Of a stretch of DNA of 64,000 nt, positions 26,197 to 35,107 are shown piece by piece (positions within the stretch are counted from its first letter, which is position 1; each line of letters starts with the position of its first letter). Source of the stretch: JAZDFC01 sp043808235 (lineage in GTDB: Bacteria > Bacteroidota > Ignavibacteria > Ignavibacteriales > Melioribacteraceae); NCBI GenBank assembly GCA_043808235.1, contig JAZDFC010000005.1:1-64000 (forward strand), written 5' to 3'. The position numbers were made by a program, and so were the translations under genes. The notes beneath the pieces were generated by a model. The model worked only from the letters and a program-made list of their open reading frames with translations, was not told where the DNA came from and did no database searches.

Positions 26197-28458
26197 TTAT
26201 TTTTGATTCGCCGCAATCAAATTCAACGCGCCGCCGGCTTTGAACCATTCAATCTGGTTGTCGTTGAACGAATGATTTAACGAAGTTTCTTCCATTGTTC
26301 CGTTGGAATGTTTGATTGTTAATTTCAGCGGTTCGCCGGGTGTGAATTTATCCAAACCGGTGATGCTTAGTTTGTCATCTTCTTTTATTTTATCGTAATC
26401 AGCCGGGTTCGCAAAAGTTAGCGGCAGCATTCCCTGCTTTTTCAAATTAGTTTCGTGGATACGTGCAAAGCTGCGGGTGATGATAGCGCGTCCGCCGAGG
26501 TGACGCGGCTCCATCGCCGCATGCTCACGGCTCGAGCCTTCGCCGTAGTTTTCATCACCAACTACAATCCAGCCGATTCCCTGTGCTTTGTAATCGCGTG
26601 CAACTTCGTGAACTTGTTTGTATTCGCCGGTGAAGATATTTTTTGCTTCGCCTGCTTTTTCGGTGAAAGCATTGATGGCGCCGAGGAACATGTTTTTTGA
26701 AATGTTATCGAGATGTCCGCGGAATTTTAACCAGGCGCCTGCCGGCGAAATATGATCGGTAGTGCATTTGCCCTTCGCTTTAAGCAGCAGTGGAACATCA
26801 ACGATATCGTTCCCATCCCACGGCTTGAACGTTTCCATGAATGAGAGACGTTCATTATTCTCCGGCATTTTAATTTCGGTTTTGAATCCATCTTCCGAAG
26901 GAGCGAGAAATCCTTTTGTGTCTTTCACAAAATCCTGTCCCGGTAATTCTTCACCGTATGGCGGATCGAGTTTAATCTTTTCGCCTTTTTCATTCGTAAT
27001 AAAATCCGTTTCGGGATTGAACGATAGACTGCCTGCAATTGCAAGCGCTGTTACAATTTCTGGACTCGCTACAAAGGAAAGTGTTTCGGGATTGTTGTCG
27101 TTACGTTTTGCAAAATTTCGGTTGAACGAATTCACAATTGTATTTCGGTCGCCTGTTTTGATATCCACGCGTTTCCACATACCGATGCACGGCCCGCATG
27201 CATTGGCAAGTACCTGTCCGCCGAACTCGGTGAGCACTTCCAATTGCCCGTCGCGTTCGATTGTTGCGCGAACTTGTTCGGAGCCGGGAGTAATAGTGAA
27301 TTGCGTTTTTGCTTTTAATCCTTTGGACAAAGCCTGGCGTGCAATATTTGTCGATCGATCAATGTCCTCGTAACTTGAGTTCGTGCAGCTACCAATTAGC
27401 GCAACGCTAATTTTATCGGGATAATTATTTTCAATTACCGCTTCTTTCATTTTAGAAATTGGATGCGCGAGATCGGGAGTGAATGGTCCGTTCAAATGAG
27501 GTTCGAGTTCATTTAAATTAATTTCAACTACCTGGTCGAAATATTTGCCGGGTTCAGCATATACTTCGTCGTCGGCTTTTAACACATCGGCATATTTTTC
27601 AACGAGTTCTGCAACATCTGTGCGATCGGTTTTTCTCAAATATCTCGACATGCTTTCATCAAACGCAAATACGGATGTTGTCGCTCCGATTTCGGCGCCC
27701 ATATTACAGATAGTGGCTTTTCCTGTGCACGATATTGATTGAGCGCCCTCACCGAAGTATTCAACGATTGCGCCCGTACCGCCTTTAACAGTTAGCAATC
27801 CCGCAACTTTTAATATAACATCTTTCGGCGAAGTCCAACCGGAAAGTTTGCCGGTCAGTTTTATGCCAATGAATTTGGGAAATTTTAATTCCCACGGCAT
27901 TCCCGCCATAACATCAACAACATCCGCGCCGCCGACACCAATAGCAATCATTCCAAGTCCGCCGGCATTGGGAGTGTGAGAGTCCGAGCCGATCATCATT
28001 CCACCGGGGAATGCATAATTCTCGAGAATAACTTGATGAATAATTCCTGCTCCGGGTTTCCAAAATCCTACACCGTATTTTTGGCAGATGCTTTCAAGGA
28101 ATTCATATACTTCTTTGTTCTCATCAATAGCTCGTTTCAAATCTACTTCCGATCCGCTTTGTGCTACGATTAAATGGTCGGCGTGGGCAGTAGCTGGAAC
28201 GCCAGCGCTCTTTCTTCCCGCATGCATGAATTGAAGCATAGCCATTTGCGCCGTTGCGTCCTGCATTGCAACTCTATCGGGAGCGAAATCCGCAAAGTCT
28301 TTTCCGCGAGCGAATGATTTTACGGGCGTTTCCCAAAGATGTGCATAGAGAATTTTCTCGGCATAAGTCAACGGGCTGCCGGCTGTTATTCTTGCTTGCT
28401 CAATTTTTTCTTTTAGCTGTGTATATACTTTTTCGATCATTTCGAAATTGGCTGTCAT
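26197..28458 (-). CDS. acn: Aconitate hydratase
   Basis: A TCA-cycle iron-sulfur enzyme interconverting citrate and isocitrate. It is about 753 residues, the mitochondrial/AcnA-like length. Motifs are HADHLIVAQ, GMMIGSDSHTPNAGGLG, the first cluster cysteine in IGSCTNSSYED, the other two in NACGPCIGMW, and the swivel-domain NYGEGSSREHAAMEPRHLGG. The ATG at 28458 is chosen because GGAGGAAACA lies immediately before it; the TTG at 28470 overlaps that binding site. A -7 box at 28493-28486 gives a short leader. Confidence 0.96.
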   Translation of the reverse strand: MTANFEMIEKVYTQLKEKIEQARITAGSPLTYAEKILYAHLWETPVKSFARGKDFADFAPDRVAMQDATAQMAMLQFMHAGRKSAGVPATAHADHLIVAQSGSEVDLKRAIDENKEVYEFLESICQKYGVGFWKPGAGIIHQVILENYAFPGGMMIGSDSHTPNAGGLGMIAIGVGGADVVDVMAGMPWELKFPKFIGIKLTGKLSGWTSPKDVILKVAGLLTVKGGTGAIVEYFGEGAQSISCTGKATICNMGAEIGATTSVFAFDESMSRYLRKTDRTDVAELVEKYADVLKADDEVYAEPGKYFDQVVEINLNELEPHLNGPFTPDLAHPISKMKEAVIENNYPDKISVALIGSCTNSSYEDIDRSTNIARQALSKGLKAKTQFTITPGSEQVRATIERDGQLEVLTEFGGQVLANACGPCIGMWKRVDIKTGDRNTIVNSFNRNFAKRNDNNPETLSFVASPEIVTALAIAGSLSFNPETDFITNEKGEKIKLDPPYGEELPGQDFVKDTKGFLAPSEDGFKTEIKMPENNERLSFMETFKPWDGNDIVDVPLLLKAKGKCTTDHISPAGAWLKFRGHLDNISKNMFLGAINAFTEKAGEAKNIFTGEYKQVHEVARDYKAQGIGWIVVGDENYGEGSSREHAAMEPRHLGGRAIITRSFARIHETNLKKQGMLPLTFANPADYDKIKEDDKLSITGLDKFTPGEPLKLTIKHSNGTMEETSLNHSFNDNQIEWFKAGGALNLIAANQK

Positions 28459-28485
28459 TGTTTCCTCCAATAATTAAAAACTATG

Positions 28486-28493
28486 CAAAGATA
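28486..28493 (-). promoter_or_regulatory. -7 box of aconitase promoter
   Basis: Minus-strand TATCTTTG matches TAnnTTTG and lies 28 bases before the aconitase ATG. No TTG occurs at the expected -33 distance. Confidence 0.45.
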
Positions 28494-28652
28494 AAAAAAT
28501 CCGCAGTTGTTTGCCTTCATCATATAAAGAATGCATTTGTAAATGTAGCCGAATTCAGTGAAGTTAAATCCAAGTTGTGAGATCTCTCCCGAAATTAAGG
28601 GTAAATTTTTAATATAAAACAGCCCTTTATGAAAGATATTTGAAAAAGCCTC

Positions 28653-28682
28653 TTGACAAAATAATATAATTATTTATCTTTG
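28653..28682 (+). promoter_or_regulatory. Promoter of the amt-porin-glnB operon
   Basis: TTGACA (28653-28658) is followed, 16 bases after its end, by TATCTTTG (28675-28682), fitting the Bacteroidota TTG-N19-TAnnTTTG arrangement. It lies 200 bases upstream of the amt ATG. Confidence 0.65.
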
Positions 28683-28692
28683 CGAGCAGTAA

Positions 28693-28711
28693 TTCCTAAT
28701 TATATTAGGAA
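28693..28711. promoter_or_regulatory. Operator-like palindrome just downstream of the amt promoter
   Basis: TTCCTAAT-TAT-ATTAGGAA is a perfect 8+3+8 inverted repeat located about 10 bases after the -7 box, at or near the expected transcription start. That is a good position for a repressor site. Confidence 0.55.
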
Positions 28712-28882
28712 ATAATAGCAAACTAAGAAAATAATTAAGGATAATGAGATAATTTGCATAAACATCATTAAACAAAAAGGGGTTTTATATGTGGAGGTTA
28801 TGATAATTACAAAAATAATCATCGAACCGGCCGCAGATTTTTTTCAATGATGTTATACTAATCAATTATTAAAGGAGCAAAA

Positions 28883-30205
28883 ATGAAATACTCAAAAAAA
28901 ATCTTTTTCTTTCTGCTTGTGTTTATACCCCTTCTTGTTTTTGCACAAGACTCTGCCCCTACGTCAGAAAGTAATGCTGCTAAGATAAGCGAAGTACAAA
29001 CAAACAGCGACTTCGTTTGGACACTCATGGCTGCATTCCTTGTATTCTTTATGCAGGCCGGGTTTGCGATGGTTGAAGCCGGATTAACCAGATGTAAAAA
29101 TACGGTAAATATATTGATGAAAAATTTAATGGATTTTGCCGTTGGTTCATTAGTGTATTGGGCAATCGGATTCGGCTTGATGTTTGGAATTACAAACGGA
29201 TTATTCGGAACAACAGGATTTTTCTTTTCCGATTTTGCAATCGACCAGGATCAATGGTTATTTGCTTTCTGGATGTTCCAGGTAGTGTTTGCTGCAACGG
29301 CGGCAACTATAGTATCGGGAGCCATGGCAGAAAGAACTAAATTTATCTCATATCTAATTTACTCAGCTGCAATATCTGCTGTGATATATCCGGTATTCGG
29401 TTCATGGGCATGGGGTAGCTTATTTAAAGGCGGCGGCTGGTTAGAAGATCTTGGATTTATCGATTTTGCAGGCTCAACCGTTGTTCACTCAATTGGCGGT
29501 TGGTGCGCTTTGGCAGGCGCATTAATTCTTGGACCGCGAATCGGAAAGTATACAAAGGAAGGAAAAGCCAGAGCAATTCCAGGTCATAATTTAACACTTG
29601 CCGCACTCGGAACTTTTATTCTTTGGTTCGGCTGGTTTGGATTTAATCCTGGAAGTACAACGGCTGCAAATAAAGATATCGCAATAATTGCCGTAAATAC
29701 TAATTTAGCTGGTGCAGCAGGGGCAGTTGCTTCCATGATTACTGCATGGGTAATATTCAAAAAACCTGAAGCAACAATGACATTTAACGGTGCGCTTGCA
29801 GGGCTTGTTGCCATTACAGCCGGTTGTGCTAATGTAACTCCGCTTGGTTCTGTGTTTATCGGACTAATAGCCGGTGTTGTTGTAGTGCTTAGCGTACTCT
29901 TTATCGAAAAGACATTGAAAATAGACGACCCTGTTGGAGCAATTTCTGTGCACGGTGTCTGCGGAGCGCTTGGAACCTTGCTTGCCGGTGTCTTTGATGC
30001 AAATGGATTCTCCTGGTCGGTTGTCGGAGTTCAGGCGCTTGGTATTGTAACCGCTTTTGGATGGGCATTTTCAACAGCTTACATTTTATTCACTATCTTG
30101 AAGAAGACTGTTGGCTTAAGAGTTACTCCGGAAGAAGAACTTGAAGGTTTGGATTATGGAGAGCATGGATTAGAGGCTTATCCGGAATTTGAGAAAGTAT
30201 CCTAA
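28883..30205 (+). CDS. amt: Ammonium transporter (Amt family) with signal peptide
   Basis: A 440-residue channel for ammonium uptake across the inner membrane. A signal peptide (about 1-22, LLVFAQ) is typical of Gram-negative Amt proteins. About 11 membrane helices follow with Amt hallmarks: FVWTLMAAFLVFFMQAGFAMVEAG, DFAGSTVVHSIGGWCALAGA, LGTFILWFGWFGFNPGS (each part under the pore) and the twin-His region (SVHGVCGALGTLLAGVF). GGAGC precedes the ATG. It is first in an operon with a porin and P-II, which is the expected partner that blocks Amt under nitrogen excess. Confidence 0.95.
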   Translation: MKYSKKIFFFLLVFIPLLVFAQDSAPTSESNAAKISEVQTNSDFVWTLMAAFLVFFMQAGFAMVEAGLTRCKNTVNILMKNLMDFAVGSLVYWAIGFGLMFGITNGLFGTTGFFFSDFAIDQDQWLFAFWMFQVVFAATAATIVSGAMAERTKFISYLIYSAAISAVIYPVFGSWAWGSLFKGGGWLEDLGFIDFAGSTVVHSIGGWCALAGALILGPRIGKYTKEGKARAIPGHNLTLAALGTFILWFGWFGFNPGSTTAANKDIAIIAVNTNLAGAAGAVASMITAWVIFKKPEATMTFNGALAGLVAITAGCANVTPLGSVFIGLIAGVVVVLSVLFIEKTLKIDDPVGAISVHGVCGALGTLLAGVFDANGFSWSVVGVQALGIVTAFGWAFSTAYILFTILKKTVGLRVTPEEELEGLDYGEHGLEAYPEFEKVS

Positions 30206-30244
30206 AATATAGTTTATAAAATTAGAACATAAAGGAAAATAAAA

Positions 30245-30970
30245 ATGAAAAATTTACTTACAAAAAAAGGCTCGATAATTATTACTGTCATTTTATTATT
30301 AACGATCGGAAATCTTAATGCGCAATCTCTTTCCGTTGGAACCGATGTTGTAAGCCGTTACGTTTGGCGCGGTCTTGAACTCGGAAGCAATACGCCAAAT
30401 GTTCAGCCATCTGTCGAATTCGTATTCGGAAGTTTAGCCGTGGGATTTTGGGGCGCGTACTCGTTATCTGAAACTACGGGACTAAACGAGATTGATATTT
30501 ATGCCAGCTATTCGGTTGATTTAAGCAACGCCGGGAGTATGAGTCTTGGTGTTACCGATTATACTAATCCAAATAGTGGAGTTAAAATTGGAAATTTTAA
30601 TAACTACGATAATGAAGCGGATCCAGGCGCTCATTACATAGAGCTGAATGCAGGATACACTGGCGGTGAGAGTTTCCCGATCTCTCTTTCATTCAACATG
30701 TTTTTATATAATTTGAAAAACAATCCGATCTATTTTCAATTGGGATATTCTACATCCGTGGAGGATGTTGCGCTTGATATTTTCGCCGGCGGTACCCCGG
30801 GCGAAGACAACGGATATTATGGAGTTACGGATTTCAGTATTATCAATGTAGGGTTTACAGCATCGAAGAGTATTAAATTTACAGAAGACTTCAGTCTCCC
30901 GCTTTTTGGATCGGTAATTCTTAATCCGGCTTCAGAGAATTTATTTTTTGTAGTAGGATTTAGTTTATAA
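30245..30970 (+). CDS. Outer-membrane beta-barrel protein, TorF-like putative porin
   Basis: A 241-residue protein. The signal peptide ends in NLNAQ (about residue 27). The rest is beta-barrel-like, with the VGTDVVSRYVWRGLELGS start and alternating Gly/aromatic strands, ending in a C-terminal aromatic strand (NLFFVVGFSL). This matches the TorF/Gcw-type putative porins often found beside amt and glnB genes in Bacteroidota and Proteobacteria. AAAGGAAA precedes the ATG. The gaps of 39 bases to amt and 49 to glnB support one transcript. A role in ammonium passage across the outer membrane is inferred from context. Confidence 0.8.
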   Translation: MKNLLTKKGSIIITVILLLTIGNLNAQSLSVGTDVVSRYVWRGLELGSNTPNVQPSVEFVFGSLAVGFWGAYSLSETTGLNEIDIYASYSVDLSNAGSMSLGVTDYTNPNSGVKIGNFNNYDNEADPGAHYIELNAGYTGGESFPISLSFNMFLYNLKNNPIYFQLGYSTSVEDVALDIFAGGTPGEDNGYYGVTDFSIINVGFTASKSIKFTEDFSLPLFGSVILNPASENLFFVVGFSL

Positions 30971-31019
30971 TTACTTTTGTTACTTATAAACACTAAAAAT
31001 TATAAAAAGGAAATTAAAA

Positions 31020-31358
31020 ATGAAAAAAATAGAAGCTATTATTAGACCACATAAACTCGACGAAGTCCAGGAAGCATTGCAGGAAGCAGGTTTCCCGGGG
31101 CTTACTGTTAGCGAAACGAGAGGATACGGACGTCAAAAAGGTCATAAAGAAGTTTATCGCGGGGCAGAGTATAACATAAACTTTGTACCGAAATTAAAAA
31201 TAGAGTTAATCTGTTCGGATCACATGATGGAAAAAGCTATCGACATCATAATGAAGACTGCTCGCACCGGACAGGTGGGCGATGGAAAGATTTTCGTTTA
31301 TGATACTCAGGACGCCATCAGAATTAGAACCGGTGAATCCGGCGAAGGCGCTTTATAA
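31020..31358 (+). CDS. glnB: Nitrogen regulatory protein P-II
   Basis: A 112-residue trimeric signalling protein sensing 2-oxoglutarate and ATP/ADP. The T-loop carries Tyr51 (YRGAEYNINFVPK), the usual uridylylation site. The B-loop/C-terminal signature is TGQVGDGKIFVYDTQDAIRIRTGE. Sited after amt it is likely to be the GlnK-type protein that binds Amt, though GlnB and GlnK cannot be separated by sequence alone. AAAAGGAAAT precedes the ATG. A GC-rich terminator follows. Confidence 0.95.
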   Translation: MKKIEAIIRPHKLDEVQEALQEAGFPGLTVSETRGYGRQKGHKEVYRGAEYNINFVPKLKIELICSDHMMEKAIDIIMKTARTGQVGDGKIFVYDTQDAIRIRTGESGEGAL

Positions 31359-31390
31359 TTATTTACCTCTTGTTTCCTTCTTGTTAGCAT

Positions 31391-31425
31391 GTGGCCGGAT
31401 TTGAAAGGTCCGGCCGCATTTATTT
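31391..31425 (+). terminator. Terminator after glnB
   Basis: GTGGCCGGA (31391-31399) pairs with TCCGGCCGC (31409-31417, one G-T wobble), followed by ATTTATTT. Confidence 0.75.
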
Positions 31426-31513
31426 CAGTTCAAGTTCATTCGCGCCATTTCAGCTGACCGATAATTTTAAAATAGATTTCGGTTAATCGGGTATCCATTA
31501 TTAAATTTACCGC

Positions 31514-32230
31514 ATGGATTATAAAAATCATATACAGCATTATAAGAACGACGCCGAGTATTTTGACTACTTCGAAAACACAAAAATAAGCGAGCAGGAA
31601 ATTCTCCGCCGTTATCAGCAGTATTTTCATTTATATAAATTAAAACCCGGAGATAAATTTCTCGAAATAGGAGCAGGTGCGGGATTCGCATTAAAATATG
31701 TTGATAAAATTGAATGTTCATATTTCACGGTAGATATCTCAGCTAAGAATGTTGGGAGATTAAGATCAAAAATTACAAAGCTGATTTTTCCGGTTTGCGG
31801 AGATGTCTTCCGTCTGCCGTTTGCGTCTGAGAGTTTTGATTTCGTTTTGATAGCCGAAGTGGTAGAACATTTAAGCAAGCCCGAAGACGCGCTTCGCGAA
31901 CTAAATAGAATTCTTAAACCTAATGGGTCAATAGTCATCTCCGTTCCATACAAAGAAAAAATCTCGTACCAACTCTGTATACACTGCAATAAACCGACAC
32001 CGACAAACGCGCATCTTCATTCTTTCAATGAGGATAAATTAATAAAACTGTTTACCGGTTCAGGCTTTTCAATAATCAAGTTAACAACATGTTTGAATAA
32101 AATTACTAATAGGCTTCATCTGAATTTGATTTTAAAATTTCTACCTTTCCCGCTGTGGAAATTTTTTGACCGGATTCCAAATTTTATAACCGATAAACCC
32201 GCTTCATTCGTTATTTTAGCCAGGAAATAA
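31514..32230 (+). CDS. Class I SAM-dependent methyltransferase
   Basis: A 238-residue protein with motif I LEIGAGAGFALKYVD (about 50-64) for SAM binding, motif II acidic TVDIS, and the motif III region PFASESFDFVLIAEVVEHLSKPEDALREL. PNGSIVISVPYKEKI follows. This is the UbiE/Methyltransf_11 class. The substrate is unknown. It has its own start after the glnB terminator, and an isochorismatase-family gene follows 33 bases later on the same strand. Confidence 0.85.
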   Translation: MDYKNHIQHYKNDAEYFDYFENTKISEQEILRRYQQYFHLYKLKPGDKFLEIGAGAGFALKYVDKIECSYFTVDISAKNVGRLRSKITKLIFPVCGDVFRLPFASESFDFVLIAEVVEHLSKPEDALRELNRILKPNGSIVISVPYKEKISYQLCIHCNKPTPTNAHLHSFNEDKLIKLFTGSGFSIIKLTTCLNKITNRLHLNLILKFLPFPLWKFFDRIPNFITDKPASFVILARK

Positions 32231-32263
32231 AATTATTGATCGTAAAAAAACTGATAGGAATTT

Positions 32264-32830
32264 ATGGATACTGCTCTTATACTCATTGATATTCAAAACG
32301 ACTATTTCCCGGGCGGCAAAATGCAATTGGAAGGCAGCATTGAAGCGGTCTCAAACGCTAAGTCGCTGCTAATAAAATGCAGGGAGTTGAAAATTCCCGT
32401 TATTCATGTACAGCATTTTTCGGTTCACAGTGGATCAACCTTTTTTATTCCCCGCACAGAAGGTGTTGAAATTCATGATTCGGTTAAACCAATCGATTCG
32501 GAAATCGTGATAAAGAAAAATTATCCAAACAGTTTTAGGAACACATCATTACTTGATGAACTGAAAAAAAACGGGATTAAAAAATTAATTATTTGCGGAA
32601 TGATGACTCACATGTGTATTGATGCAACTGTCCGCGCGGCTTTCGATTTCGGTTTTTCGTGTATTGTCGCCGGTGATGCATGCGCAACAAAATCACTCGA
32701 TTACGACGGGTACATCATTAAAAGCGAATTTGTTCATTCGGCTTTCTTAGCTGCGCTGGCTTCGGTTTATGCAAAAGTTACCACATCGGAAGGAGCGCTG
32801 GAAATTCTAAAAGAAAACAATTGCAGTTAG
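32264..32830 (+). CDS. Isochorismatase-family cysteine hydrolase
   Basis: A 188-residue hydrolase with the family catalytic triad visible: Asp9 (LILIDIQNDYF), Lys84/85 (VIKKNYPNSF) and Cys118 (GMMTHMCIDATVRAA), with the cis-peptide region before the Cys. Members act on isochorismate, nicotinamide or other amides; the substrate is unclear here. The ATG at 32264 has TAGGAAT upstream. It is probably cotranscribed with the preceding methyltransferase. Confidence 0.88.
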   Translation: MDTALILIDIQNDYFPGGKMQLEGSIEAVSNAKSLLIKCRELKIPVIHVQHFSVHSGSTFFIPRTEGVEIHDSVKPIDSEIVIKKNYPNSFRNTSLLDELKKNGIKKLIICGMMTHMCIDATVRAAFDFGFSCIVAGDACATKSLDYDGYIIKSEFVHSAFLAALASVYAKVTTSEGALEILKENNCS

Positions 32831-32915
32831 GTTTATAGTTTTCCACATAATCACCCCGCTGTTCCTTTTCCCAAATTAACAATGGTAAGGTTACAGCGAG
32901 GTTTTTAAAAAGCAG

Positions 32916-32955
32916 CCGGTAATAAAATTATTATCAGCCGGAATTTTTTTTATTC
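32916..32955. terminator. Hairpin terminator between convergent genes
   Basis: CCGGTAATAA (32916-32925) pairs with TTATTA (32928-32933) and CCGG (32938-32941) around a small bulge, then a run of eight T. It sits between the isochorismatase gene and the convergent second amt gene. Confidence 0.6.
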
Positions 32956-34170
32956 CTGCTCGTATGCAATTTCACCGTGAAGTGAATTATCGAGACCCGC
33001 TTCTTCTTCTTCTTTTGTAACCTTGACGGGTGTTATATAATTAATGAGTTTTAGCATTATATAAGTAAACAAAAAGCAATAAGCGCCTACTATCGCCACG
33101 GAAATGAATTGTATAAATAGAAAACTAAATCCACCGCCTGTAAATAAACCGTTTGTAGTAACCATCGGATTAACTGCGCTTGAGGCAAATAAGCCAAGCA
33201 TAATAATACCAATTACACCGCCAACTCCGTGAACACCCCATACATCAAGTGCATCGTCCCAGTGTAATTTGTTTTTAAGAGCGACGGCAAAATAACACAC
33301 TATCCCTGAAACAATTCCTATTATTGCTGCGTGACCAATTGTTACAAATCCGGCTGCGGGTGTAATTGTGGCTAACCCGGCAACTGAACCTGTTAATAAT
33401 CCGACAAGTTTTGGTTTCTTTTCCAAAACCCATGCAAGAAAAAGCCAGGTTATTGCAGCAAAAGAAGCCGAAACATCGGTATTTAAAAAAGCCGTAGTGG
33501 TAATAGCATCCACTTTTAATTCGCTGCCGGCATTAAAACCATACCAGCCAAACCATAGTAATCCCGTTCCAAGAGCAACAAGCGGAATACTGTGAGGTCC
33601 CCTTTCGACAATTTTTCTTTTGCCTACATAAAACACCGATGCCAGGGCAGCCATACCTGCGCTTGCATGAACAACAATTCCGCCTGCAAAATCCAAAACG
33701 CCCCATTGTGCAAATAAGCCGCCGCCCCAAACCATGTGTACCAGCGGGAAATATACTAAGAACAACCACAGAGTTAAAAACACCATATATGCGGGAAATT
33801 TTACTCTATTGGCAAATGCGCCTGTTATTAACGCGGGTGTGATAATAGCAAACATCATTTGATATGCAACAAAAACATAAAGAGGAATTTCGTTATTGCC
33901 CGTGTAAATATCATTTAATGAAGTTCCTGCAAGAAATGCCATATCGAGGTTACCGATTATTCCGCCTTCGCCACCGCTGAAGCAGAGTGAATATCCAAAT
34001 GCATACCATAAAACTGTCGTCCATCCAAGAGATACAAAACTCTGTATCATAATTGCAAGAACATTTTTTCTACCGACTAATCCGCCGTAAAAAAAGGCTA
34101 AGCCGGGCGTCATTAACATTACGAGGCTGCATGCCACCAGCATGAATCCGGTACTTCCAGTGTTTAACAT
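32950..34170 (-). CDS. amt: Ammonium transporter (second Amt paralogue)
   Basis: A 406-residue Amt family channel without the cleavable signal peptide of the first copy. Hallmarks are GFMLVACSLVMLMTPGLAFFYGG, DFAGGIVVHASAGMAALASV, LGTGLLWFGWYGFNAGS and WGVHGVGGVIGIIMLG (the second pore His). It has about 11 membrane helices and belongs to a different subfamily from the first (classical bacterial AmtB-like pattern). GGGAG lies before the ATG. No P-II gene is adjacent. Confidence 0.94.
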   Translation of the reverse strand: MLNTGSTGFMLVACSLVMLMTPGLAFFYGGLVGRKNVLAIMIQSFVSLGWTTVLWYAFGYSLCFSGGEGGIIGNLDMAFLAGTSLNDIYTGNNEIPLYVFVAYQMMFAIITPALITGAFANRVKFPAYMVFLTLWLFLVYFPLVHMVWGGGLFAQWGVLDFAGGIVVHASAGMAALASVFYVGKRKIVERGPHSIPLVALGTGLLWFGWYGFNAGSELKVDAITTTAFLNTDVSASFAAITWLFLAWVLEKKPKLVGLLTGSVAGLATITPAAGFVTIGHAAIIGIVSGIVCYFAVALKNKLHWDDALDVWGVHGVGGVIGIIMLGLFASSAVNPMVTTNGLFTGGGFSFLFIQFISVAIVGAYCFLFTYIMLKLINYITPVKVTKEEEEAGLDNSLHGEIAYEQE

Positions 34171-34302
34171 AAATATCTCCCATGATATTTGAGTGAATTA
34201 TTAAAATGTTGCGATACGATTTTAATTAATAAAAAGATAGTATTATAATTGCATGTCAACTAATGCAACATATTTGTCTTAAAAGAGCAGTATGTAAAGA
34301 AT

Positions 34303-35070
34303 ATGCCCAAGATATTAATTATAGAGCAGAACCATGAAGATGTTTGCGGCATTTATAATTTACTAACCAATGCCGGATATCAGACATATTCTGCTGTGGG
34401 AATATCCGACGGTTTAAATATTGCTGCAAGATATTTACCTGATGTAATCCTTTGTTTGCTTGATGAGCCGGAAAAAGAAATAAATGTTGTCCGGCAATTA
34501 AACGAAAATAATTCTACTGAAGTGATTCCTCTTATAATAATTTCATGTTTAGGTGATTTGAAACATCAAAGACGTATTATGGAATATGGGGCAGACGATT
34601 TTATTTTACGGGAGAATATTTCGAATGGATTGGTAAACTCAGTAACAATGCGGATTAAAAAACGGAATGCTCTTAAACAAATATTACTTGAAGAACTCAC
34701 GGGCTCGCTCGAAAATTCTATCAAGCCAAAACGAAGGAATGATCATGTGCTTGTAAAAATCGGCACAAAACTAAAAATAATTGAGTTCTCAAAAATAATA
34801 TACATATCTGCGTTAAAGGAATATTCAAAAATAGTTACCGGCGACGGATGTAAAATAATTGTAAGAAAATCCTTAAGGAATTGGATTGAAATTCTTCCCC
34901 CGGAATCATTTCTTAGAATTCACCGCGCAACTGTAATTAACATTCATTCTATCGATAAAATTACAAAGTCCGGCATAAGGGCATATAACGTTCATTTAAA
35001 AAATATTTGTGAACCGTTCGCAATGAGCCAGCGGTATGCAAATATTATGAGAAGAACATTCCCATCCTAA
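34303..35070 (+). CDS. LytTR DNA-binding regulator with degenerate receiver domain
   Basis: A 255-residue protein. The N-terminal receiver-like domain (1-125) has a weakened acidic pocket (IIEQNHED), LLDEPE at the phosphoacceptor position, and Arg instead of the conserved Lys (GADDFILREN). The C-terminal LytTR domain (about 148-250) contains KIIYISALKEYSKIV, IIVRKSLRNWIEIL, FLRIHRATVINIHSI. LytTR proteins bind DNA through a beta-fold. Loss of key receiver residues suggests phosphorylation-independent control. It starts 132 bases from the divergent second amt gene and could regulate it (inference). Confidence 0.82.
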   Translation: MPKILIIEQNHEDVCGIYNLLTNAGYQTYSAVGISDGLNIAARYLPDVILCLLDEPEKEINVVRQLNENNSTEVIPLIIISCLGDLKHQRRIMEYGADDFILRENISNGLVNSVTMRIKKRNALKQILLEELTGSLENSIKPKRRNDHVLVKIGTKLKIIEFSKIIYISALKEYSKIVTGDGCKIIVRKSLRNWIEILPPESFLRIHRATVINIHSIDKITKSGIRAYNVHLKNICEPFAMSQRYANIMRRTFPS

Positions 35071-35107
35071 GTGGGATGGATTTTTAATGAAAGTAGGAGT
35101 TTAACCG

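Larger units (their letters stand above)
28571..28882. other. Divergent regulatory region between aconitase and amt
   Basis: No gene of useful size. It holds the amt promoter and palindrome (separate entries) and a leader of about 200 bases. The leader contains an imperfect hairpin GATAATTA-CAAAAA-TAATCATC near 28803-28824. Confidence 0.6.

Noticed and set aside
26762..27373. A 203-codon open frame on the plus strand
   Set aside because: It is fully antisense to aconitase, which has all family motifs. The frame has no recognisable domain and its Ser/Pro-rich composition is that of an antisense shadow.
28812..28850. Possible leader peptide before amt (ATG near 28800 after GGAGG)
   Set aside because: The spacing from GGAGG to ATG is only two bases, the 16-codon peptide has no runs of a regulatory amino acid, and there is no attenuator-like hairpin pair after it.
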